From contig UQQT01000029.1 in NCBI GenBank assembly GCA_900543395.1, positions 1-27,882 on the forward strand: 27,882 nucleotides of DNA. Reading direction: 5' to 3'. This DNA is from an uncultured Oscillospiraceae bacterium. Its GTDB lineage: Bacteria > Bacillota > Clostridia > Oscillospirales > Acutalibacteraceae. Positions 22,456 to 27,882 of the stretch are shown here, piece by piece. The first letter of the stretch is position 1, and every line of letters starts with the position of its first letter. The notes under the pieces were generated by a model. That model did no database searches, was not told the DNA's origin, and was given only the letters and a program-made list of their open reading frames with translations. Made by a program: the position numbers and the translations under genes.

Positions 22456-23049
22456 ATGAAAAACAAGGAAGATTTACGCATCAGAAGAACGCACAAACTG
22501 CTGTGTGACGCTATGTTTTCTCTGCTTGAGAAAAAGAGCTTCGACGATATTTCCGTTGTGGAGATATGCGACAAGGCAATGGTTCACAGAGCGACGTTTT
22601 ATAAGCACTTTGAGGACAAGTATCATTTCATGGAATATGTGATGAAAGAGAAGATCAGAGAATTCTATGAGAATAATTATTCTCACGATCTCTATAACAA
22701 CCCAAAGTCGTTTTTCAGAAATCTTGTGTCAAATGTAATAGATTTTATATATACCAATAAAAAAATGCTCAAAATCTCCGTTTCTCCCTCTAATAACGGC
22801 AGTTTTATAGATTCGGTACATAAAATTGTTTCTCAGGAGATTATCGGACTTCTGGAGGACTTCGAAAAGCACGGTATCGAGCTTAAAGTCCCCGCGGTCG
22901 TCGGCGCGCAGTACTTTGCCGGCGGTATTCTCTCGCTTATAAAGTGGTGGATAGTATCCGACTCTAATACTCCTAAAGAACAGGTTATCGAGTATTTCGA
23001 TACGCTGATAGCCGATTATGAGGATTTTATCGTTAAAAAGAATAAATAA
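22456..23049 (+). CDS. TetR/AcrR-family transcriptional regulator
   Basis: The 197-residue protein has an N-terminal TetR helix-turn-helix: RRTHKLLCDAMFSLLEKKSF, then ISVVEICDKAMVHRATFYKH with FEDKYHF (about 10-55). The C-terminal ligand domain has a KWW motif (IKWWIVSDSNTPKEQV), which resembles the DhaS-like TetR subgroup in Firmicutes with a C-terminal domain of the TetR_C_8 kind. The start at 22456 follows AAAGGA by about 11 bases. A promoter with a palindrome over the -35 suggests self-repression. The target genes are unknown; the next gene downstream (DUF378) is a candidate. The family call is firm. Confidence 0.9.
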   Translation: MKNKEDLRIRRTHKLLCDAMFSLLEKKSFDDISVVEICDKAMVHRATFYKHFEDKYHFMEYVMKEKIREFYENNYSHDLYNNPKSFFRNLVSNVIDFIYTNKKMLKISVSPSNNGSFIDSVHKIVSQEIIGLLEDFEKHGIELKVPAVVGAQYFAGGILSLIKWWIVSDSNTPKEQVIEYFDTLIADYEDFIVKKNK

Positions 23050-23123
23050 ATTTTTTCCGTCTGTAATATCAAAGCGATATCCGTCAATAATAATGTTGAG
23101 ACTTTTATAAGGAGTTGAAACGT

Positions 23124-23351
23124 ATGCTTGACAGGATATCGCTTATTTTAGTCGTTATCGGCGCGATAAACTGGGGTTCGATAGGTCTTTTTCAGTTTGA
23201 TATCGTAGCGTGGATATTCGGCGGTCAGGACGCAATCGTCAGCAGAATAATATATACTGTCGTCGCCCTCGCCGGAATATGGTGCATCTCTTTGCTTTTC
23301 AGAGAGAATGAGATGCTCAAATCCGCGTCGGACGCGCAGGGAAAAGAATAA
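23124..23351 (+). CDS. DUF378 small membrane protein
   Basis: The 75-residue product begins MLDRISLILVVIGAINWGSI, with the INWG motif characteristic of DUF378, and has two membrane helices (about 6-26 and 36-58). It ends in a charged tail. The family is widespread in bacteria and has no established function. AAGGAG lies 8 bases before the ATG. It starts 74 bases after the TetR stop without an obvious terminator between them, so cotranscription is likely. A role in the membrane under TetR control is an inference from position only. Confidence 0.9.
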   Translation: MLDRISLILVVIGAINWGSIGLFQFDIVAWIFGGQDAIVSRIIYTVVALAGIWCISLLFRENEMLKSASDAQGKE

Positions 23352-23372
23352 TTGAATACTTTTCCTAAATTA

Positions 23373-23406
23373 AAACGGAGTCTCGAAAACCGGGACTCCG
23401 TTTGAT
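23373..23406. terminator. bidirectional terminator between DUF378 and the secreted phosphoesterase
   Basis: AAACGGAGTC (23373-23382) pairs with GACTCCGTTT (23394-23403). Convergent stops lie on each side, and the arms' A and T ends give a T run in each direction. Confidence 0.85.
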
Positions 23407-23407
23407 A

Positions 23408-24733
23408 TTACTTAAATATATGGAAGAATGTGTTGATAAAAGCGAGCAGACGTTTTACGAATGCGAAGAACGGTGCGTATAAAACGCTATGTTCGTATTC
23501 CGGCACGGTTTTGTTTTCCGTATTCTTAATAACCGTAAACGTATCGTAGACGGTATCTGTATCCGTTCCGTACGTCGTGACGGTTATTTTTTCGTCGTCA
23601 AATGACAGAACGGAATACGTCGGCTCCTCCATGAATAAATAATTCTCGATATAATCGGGGATTTCATCCTCATGATTGTAGTTGCATCCCGAGGCGTTGC
23701 CCGATTCGAAATACGTTACGCCGTTTATCGGCGCGGTTCTCGCGTGGATGTGGTCGTGTCCGCTCAATACAAGGTCGATTCCGTATTTTTCAAATAACGG
23801 GGGGAGCGAGATATAGTTTGCCTTATTGTCAAACGCGTCGGGATTTATGCTGTACGCGCTCTGGTGCATCATTACAATTCGCACCGTTGCATTCGGGTAC
23901 GCGGATACAGCTCTGTTTAACGTGTTTTCGTGATCCTCTTTAAGGAAATTATTTGTATTAAGGACGATAAACAGAACGTCGGAATATGAAAAATAATAGT
24001 CGTTCCCGCCGAAAGTCAGCGCGTCACCGTCGGTTATATTGGGATTGTAAAAATGATACGGGAAAAACTGCGAGTACATCTCATGGTTTCCGACAGCCGC
24101 CGCGATGGGGATTGATTTAAGCTTTTCGGGGTTTAAAAACGCGTTGTACTGCTTTTTGTTTACCGCGACGTTGACCTGATCGCCCGCGGAGAGTATGAAC
24201 GCCGAATTCGTTTTTTCTGTGATTGAATTTACGGTTCTCTCCCAGCCGTATGCGTCGTCGAGCATTGCTTCCTCGGAGTTGTCTCCGCTTCTGCCTATCT
24301 GCGCGTCGGAGACAAACGCGACTTCAAAATCTTTATCGTCTTTTACAGTAAACGGTCTTGCTTTCTGTGTTTTGCCGTCGAATGTGTATTCGTAGTAATA
24401 CGTTCCCTCTTTAAGACCGTTAAGAGAAACTCGGTTTACGACATACGCGATAAGCGGAGTCCTTACGCTTACAACGTCGGCGTTTACGGCGTCAGACATG
24501 TCGGCGGAAGCAGAGTATCTGAACGAATCAAACGAATGAGACACCCAGCTGAAATTGACCGACGACGAATCCGTACCCGGAGTGAGCGAAATTTTGCCCG
24601 TATCGGAAAATACGGATTGAGAATTATTAACGAAATCCTCGGGCGCGGAAACGGGATTTTTTGCAAACGCGGAGAATGAGAATATCAGCGTAAGTATTAA
24701 GGTTAACGATATGATTTTTGCCGATTTTTTCAT
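23408..24733 (-). CDS. secreted purple-acid-phosphatase-like metallophosphoesterase
   Basis: The 441-residue protein has a clear signal peptide (MKKSAKIISL, hydrophobic core, cleavage probably after AFA at about 24). Residues about 40-130 form a fibronectin-like beta domain, as in purple acid phosphatases. The calcineurin-fold domain follows with VSDAQIG, SAGDQVN, VGNHEMY, MMHQSAY and LSGHDHIHAR, so all five metal-binding blocks are present. It should hydrolyse phosphate esters outside the cell. The last 25 residues are hydrophobic and basic (FVKRLLAFINTFF), perhaps for membrane attachment. AAGGGG precedes the ATG. It is 19 bases downstream of another phosphoesterase gene on the same strand. 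Substrate unknown. Confidence 0.9.
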   Translation of the reverse strand: MKKSAKIISLTLILTLIFSFSAFAKNPVSAPEDFVNNSQSVFSDTGKISLTPGTDSSSVNFSWVSHSFDSFRYSASADMSDAVNADVVSVRTPLIAYVVNRVSLNGLKEGTYYYEYTFDGKTQKARPFTVKDDKDFEVAFVSDAQIGRSGDNSEEAMLDDAYGWERTVNSITEKTNSAFILSAGDQVNVAVNKKQYNAFLNPEKLKSIPIAAAVGNHEMYSQFFPYHFYNPNITDGDALTFGGNDYYFSYSDVLFIVLNTNNFLKEDHENTLNRAVSAYPNATVRIVMMHQSAYSINPDAFDNKANYISLPPLFEKYGIDLVLSGHDHIHARTAPINGVTYFESGNASGCNYNHEDEIPDYIENYLFMEEPTYSVLSFDDEKITVTTYGTDTDTVYDTFTVIKNTENKTVPEYEHSVLYAPFFAFVKRLLAFINTFFHIFK

Positions 24734-24752
24734 TGTAATACCCCTTTTTTAT

Positions 24753-25907
24753 TTAAAGATAGTCGCGGTTGAACCGCTGTTTTAATTCAATTGAGCCGTC
24801 GTTCTTCACGGTTATGACTGTCGCACCCTGCATCCATTTGCTCTCATCCCATTTTCTTAAATCGCCCATGGTGTAGGTTTCGTAACCGCTTGTCTGAACG
24901 TATACGAGCTTTACCCCGTCGTACTCTGCGCAGAAGTCGTTTACATGGTCGTGACCCGCAAATACCGCCTGCGTTGAGCCGAGCTCCTTTATAAGCGAGA
25001 ACATACCGCTGTTTACGGGCGAGCATCCTATCGATTCGTACTGCGAGCCGTAGAGAATCTTCGCCTTGCCGGTCGGAACGTATTCGCCGAATTTATCAAG
25101 CCTGTTTACATTTTCGTATTCGCACAGCGGAATATGCATGAACATAAGCGACTTGAAATCGCCGTAAACGCGTCTTTGCTCCTCAATGTGATTTCTGTAC
25201 CAGTTTTTCTGATTGTTTTTAAGATAGTCGTAGCCGCGCAGGTCGGAGTCGAGTCCGTTTTCGAATCTGTATTTGTCCGAAATATTTCTGCCCGAGTCGA
25301 AAAGGAAAAGACTCTGTCTTATCGAGCCGCCGCGGTTCATTATGTTTATAATATGATTGCCGTAGCCGAACAGCTCGGACGGACCGAATTTAGCAAGGCA
25401 GTGTTCGTACTGCGACATGTTTTTCATAAGAAAATATTTATGGTATTCTTTCTCTGCTCTTGCTTCGTGATTGCCGAATATGAAAGTCCAGTATACGCCC
25501 ATATCTTCAAAGAGCTTTGCAAATCTTACGCCGTCTAATTGCTGATGATTTGAAAGAATGATATCGCCCGTGAATACTACGAGGTCGGGGTTTACGTCGG
25601 AGATGTTACGAACCATCATGTCGATTGTTTTGTCCCGTAATTCGGGGTCGTCCTCAAAATGCAGGTCGGTCATGGCGAGGATGACGAAATCATCCTCGGA
25701 AATCTGTCCGTCGTCGTCGAATTTTGCTATCCATACGGCGGATTCGTCCTCCATAATTCTCTCGACTTTCGAATCCATAACGGGAATTCTGCCCTTGCCG
25801 ATAAGCTTTTTCGGCTGTTTTGCTCCCGAATGCGAGCCTATCGCCTTTTCAGCCGATACTATCGCTCTGATTCCGTTTTCTCTTATGACGGTTTGAAGAA
25901 ACTTCAT
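24753..25907 (-). CDS. cytoplasmic metallophosphoesterase
   Basis: The 384-residue protein has an N-terminal extension of about 70 residues, then a calcineurin-like domain: AMTDLHFED, VVFTGDIILS, IFGNHEARAE, FMHIPLCEYE and FAGHDHVNDF. There is no signal peptide. Blocks and length resemble the Dcr2-like group of metallophosphoesterases. GAGGG lies about 8 bases before the ATG. It is the promoter-proximal gene of a two-gene minus-strand operon with the secreted phosphoesterase. It is clearly related to the divergent plus-strand gene beginning near 26040: both have YDY(L/V)K, H(I/M)P(L/V)CE, a NSG(M/Q)F segment and HDH(V/I)NDF. Substrate unknown. Confidence 0.88.
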   Translation of the reverse strand: MKFLQTVIRENGIRAIVSAEKAIGSHSGAKQPKKLIGKGRIPVMDSKVERIMEDESAVWIAKFDDDGQISEDDFVILAMTDLHFEDDPELRDKTIDMMVRNISDVNPDLVVFTGDIILSNHQQLDGVRFAKLFEDMGVYWTFIFGNHEARAEKEYHKYFLMKNMSQYEHCLAKFGPSELFGYGNHIINIMNRGGSIRQSLFLFDSGRNISDKYRFENGLDSDLRGYDYLKNNQKNWYRNHIEEQRRVYGDFKSLMFMHIPLCEYENVNRLDKFGEYVPTGKAKILYGSQYESIGCSPVNSGMFSLIKELGSTQAVFAGHDHVNDFCAEYDGVKLVYVQTSGYETYTMGDLRKWDESKWMQGATVITVKNDGSIELKQRFNRDYL

Positions 25908-25941
25908 ATATTAAACCCTCTTTAATATGTTTATTTTATTT

Positions 25942-25970
25942 ATAATATCATATATATTCAGAGTTGGCAA
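25942..25970 (-). promoter_or_regulatory. promoter of the two-gene phosphoesterase operon
   Basis: On the minus strand TTGCCA (25965-25970) and TATTAT (25942-25947) are 17 bases apart, about 35 bases before the start codon. Confidence 0.6.
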
Positions 25971-25985
25971 TATTAAAATTCATAA

Positions 25986-26014
25986 TTGAATTGTAATAGA
26001 AAGTGTGATATCAT
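25986..26014 (+). promoter_or_regulatory. possible promoter of the divergent phosphoesterase gene
   Basis: TTGAAT (25986-25991) and TATCAT (26009-26014) with a 17-base spacer lie 26 bases before the ATG, giving a leader of only about 20 bases. It is back to back with the minus-strand promoter 15 bases away. Confidence 0.4.
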
Positions 26015-26039
26015 TGTTTCGGTGATTAAATTGAAAAAT

Positions 26040-27176
26040 ATGAAAATGAAATACGACGTAAACGGCGAATTCAGAATAATGGTCGTCGGCGATATTCACG
26101 AAAAGCCCGTGTATGATTCGAGAAAAGATAACGCGCGTATTCTTGATTATTTAAGGCATATAAATACGGCTATTGATAAAATCCGCCCCGATATGGCGGT
26201 TATTATGGGAGATATAATAAACGCAGATACGTTTGATAAACTGAAAACCGGACTTGACAAGACTTTTGCTCCGTTTATAAACAGAAATATTCCGTTTGCC
26301 GTCGTCAGGGGAAATCACGACGGCGACGGGCAAAACGCATGGAGCGAGTACGAAAAGATTTTGCGTACGTATGATAACTGTCTGTACGTTAAGAAGGAGA
26401 CCGACGGTTACGGAGATTATAACATCCCCGTATATTCTCACGACGGTAAAAGAATTGTTTCGAATCTCTGGATGCTCAATTCAAACGCTCATTCCGACGA
26501 ATTCGACGGCTACGATTATGTAAAACCGGAGCAGATAGCATGGTATGAGAAAACGTCCGACGCTCTTAAAAAGAAAAACGGAGGCAAAGCGGTACCGTCG
26601 CTGGTTTTTCAGCACATGCCGGTCTGCGAGGAATACAGACTTTTAAAGGAAACGTCGGCTTTGTCAATGGTCGGGAGCGCGGTCTTTGACGATAACGAGC
26701 ATAACAAAAAGTTCTACCTTCCCGATAAGTCGACGCATTTTAAGGGCTATCTCGGCGAGGCTCCCTCGTCGAGCGAATATAACAGCGGACAGTTCGAAAG
26801 CTGGCTTAAACAGGGCGACGTAATGGGCGCGTTTTTCGCCCACGACCACATCAACGACTTTATAGGGGCAGTCGACGGAATATGGCTCGGTCAGTGCAAG
26901 TCGGCGGGCTTCGGCATGTACGGCGACGGACTCAGACAGGGCGTCAGAGTTATAAGATTAAAAGAGGCTCAGCCCGACAGATTCTTAACCGAAATGCGTA
27001 CGTACCGCGAGATGATAGGCATGGACTGCGAATCGATTCACGGCAGAGTAAAATATGTTCATGACAAATCGGGCGTAAAAATCGACCTTGCGGAACGCGT
27101 CCTGGCTGTCGCCGCCGTCGCGGCGGGAATCGGAGCCGGTATTTATAAATTATCAAAAATAATGAAATCTAAATAA
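26040..27176 (+). CDS. metallophosphoesterase with C-terminal membrane anchor
   Basis: The 378-residue protein has the calcineurin-fold blocks VVGDIHEKP, VIMGDIINAD, VRGNHDGDG, FQHMPVCEEY and FFAHDHINDF. Unlike its neighbour, it ends in a hydrophobic helix (VLAVAAVAAGIGAGIYKLSK) and a basic tail, so it is probably tail-anchored with the enzyme domain in the cytoplasm. The start is uncertain: ATG at 26040 or 26046, or a TTG at 26031 that has GGTGA 5 bases upstream; none has a strong ribosome binding site. The gene is a divergent paralogue of the 24753-25907 gene. Its 3' end overlaps the convergent pseudouridine synthase gene by 8 bases. Substrate unknown. Confidence 0.85.
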   Translation: MKMKYDVNGEFRIMVVGDIHEKPVYDSRKDNARILDYLRHINTAIDKIRPDMAVIMGDIINADTFDKLKTGLDKTFAPFINRNIPFAVVRGNHDGDGQNAWSEYEKILRTYDNCLYVKKETDGYGDYNIPVYSHDGKRIVSNLWMLNSNAHSDEFDGYDYVKPEQIAWYEKTSDALKKKNGGKAVPSLVFQHMPVCEEYRLLKETSALSMVGSAVFDDNEHNKKFYLPDKSTHFKGYLGEAPSSSEYNSGQFESWLKQGDVMGAFFAHDHINDFIGAVDGIWLGQCKSAGFGMYGDGLRQGVRVIRLKEAQPDRFLTEMRTYREMIGMDCESIHGRVKYVHDKSGVKIDLAERVLAVAAVAAGIGAGIYKLSKIMKSK

Positions 27177-27804
27177 GATTCCACGGACTCTTTGAAAAAT
27201 CGGGTTCTTTTGAGTATGTTTCGGTTTTTCCGTTTGACGGATTCGGGAACGTGAGCGCGTACGACCACAGCGCTATAGAGTTCGTGTTCGTACGGCTCGA
27301 GTATTTTCCGTCGCCTGTCAGCGGAGTTTTTCTCGAGGCGAACTGGACTCTTATCTGATGTGTTCTGCCGGTGAACAGACGGACTTTTATAAGCGCACGG
27401 GATTCGTTCTTCTTGATTACTTCGTATTCGCACTCTGCGTCCTTTACGCCTTTTCTCATTCTTTTAACGACGAACGTTTTGTTCTTTTGTCTGTCCCTGT
27501 ATAACAGGTCTTTCAGTACGGCTTTGTCCTCGCTCGGAATTCCGTCGGTTATAGCGAGGTATTGCTTTATGACGCGTTTTTCCTCTATCGCCTTTGAGAG
27601 ATAACCCGCGCTTTTCTTGTTAAGAGCGTACACCATGACTCCGCCGGTGGTTAAATCAAGCCTGTGAACGGGGTAAACCTCCGTATTTAACCGGTCTTTT
27701 AATATATCGACCGCGCCCGAATTATTATCCGTGTGTTCGGATGAGATTCCGACAGGTTTTATTATCACGGCGATATTTGAATCCGAATAAAGTATTTCAA
27801 GCAT
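27169..27804 (-). CDS. RluA-family pseudouridine synthase
   Basis: The 211-residue protein is a TruB/RluA-type pseudouridine synthase. It contains the catalytic motif VYPVHRLDLTTGGVMVYA with Asp50, and the C-terminal LFTGRTHQIRVQFA. It lacks the N-terminal S4 RNA-binding domain of RluD and is short, so it resembles RluA/YlyB-like single-domain enzymes that modify uridines in rRNA or tRNA. Target unknown. The ribosome binding site is weak. Stop TAG at 27169 overlaps the end of the plus-strand phosphoesterase by 8 bases, with no terminator between. Confidence 0.9.
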   Translation of the reverse strand: MLEILYSDSNIAVIIKPVGISSEHTDNNSGAVDILKDRLNTEVYPVHRLDLTTGGVMVYALNKKSAGYLSKAIEEKRVIKQYLAITDGIPSEDKAVLKDLLYRDRQKNKTFVVKRMRKGVKDAECEYEVIKKNESRALIKVRLFTGRTHQIRVQFASRKTPLTGDGKYSSRTNTNSIALWSYALTFPNPSNGKTETYSKEPDFSKSPWNLI

Positions 27805-27839
27805 ATGATCAACGCTTTCTTTAATATTTATTTATAGCA

Positions 27840-27879
27840 AAAGAGAGTCGAACCCATAAGGTTTATATCCACCCTCTTT
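27840..27879 (-). terminator. possible hairpin at the right edge of the window
   Basis: AAAGAG (27840-27845) pairs with CTCTTT (27874-27879), and AACC pairs with GGTT inside. On the minus strand a short TTTT follows. It may end the gene lying beyond the window, or form a leader hairpin for the pseudouridine synthase. The edge cuts the context. Confidence 0.3.
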
Positions 27880-27882
27880 CCG

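Noticed and set aside
27838..27882. A tRNA on the minus strand at the right edge (TTCGA-like T loop)
   Set aside because: The bases next to the TTCGACT segment do not form a 5-bp T stem, and there is no CCA end or acceptor stem.

Overview
The window looks like chromosomal DNA of an anaerobic gut-type Firmicute, most likely class Clostridia and near Oscillospiraceae/Ruminococcaceae. This rests on very AT-rich intergenic DNA against moderate-GC genes, strong GGAGG-type ribosome binding sites, a CIRCE-controlled groES-groL operon, a long-form PRPP synthetase and many compact rho-independent terminators. The placement is inferred from gene style; no ribosomal RNA gene is present.

Left end (1-2.1 kb): the 3' half of a tRNA-Arg(CCT) with its terminator, an AT-rich membrane-anchored XRE-type regulator, and a 450-base non-coding stretch. 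That stretch holds a perfect 14-bp palindrome, a strong plus-strand terminator with no gene in front of it, and a long inverted repeat ending in a sequence like the boxA antitermination site of Firmicute rRNA operons. A ThuA-domain gene follows.

2.2-7.4 kb: independent plus-strand units, each with its own promoter or terminator: a Wzx-like flippase, PRPP synthetase, a TrhA/hemolysin III membrane protein and an alpha/beta-hydrolase. One small minus-strand coiled-coil gene lies among them.

7.6-16.4 kb: an AMP-forming acyl ligase directly followed by an acyl carrier protein; then a tight ROK kinase / GmhA-like SIS isomerase / 1027-residue GH106-like glycosidase operon, which looks like intracellular processing of an unusual sugar; then a beta-lactamase-fold serine hydrolase.

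16.4-22.3 kb: a minus-strand pair (THUMP-domain rRNA methyltransferase and glycerophosphodiesterase), a phosphoribosyltransferase, an unannotated 45-residue amphipathic peptide gene with a strong ribosome binding site, a NagD-like HAD phosphatase, and groES-groL with CIRCE.

22.4-27.9 kb: a TetR-family regulator and a DUF378 membrane protein, then three calcineurin-fold metallophosphoesterases (one secreted, one apparently cytoplasmic, one with a C-terminal membrane anchor; the last two are divergent paralogues), and an RluA-type pseudouridine synthase overlapping the last phosphoesterase tail to tail by 8 bases.

No CRISPR array, transposase, integrase or phage gene is visible. The best candidates for something undescribed are the 45-residue peptide, the orphan boxA/inverted-repeat region, the ligase-ACP module with no synthase, and the ROK-SIS-glycosidase operon.
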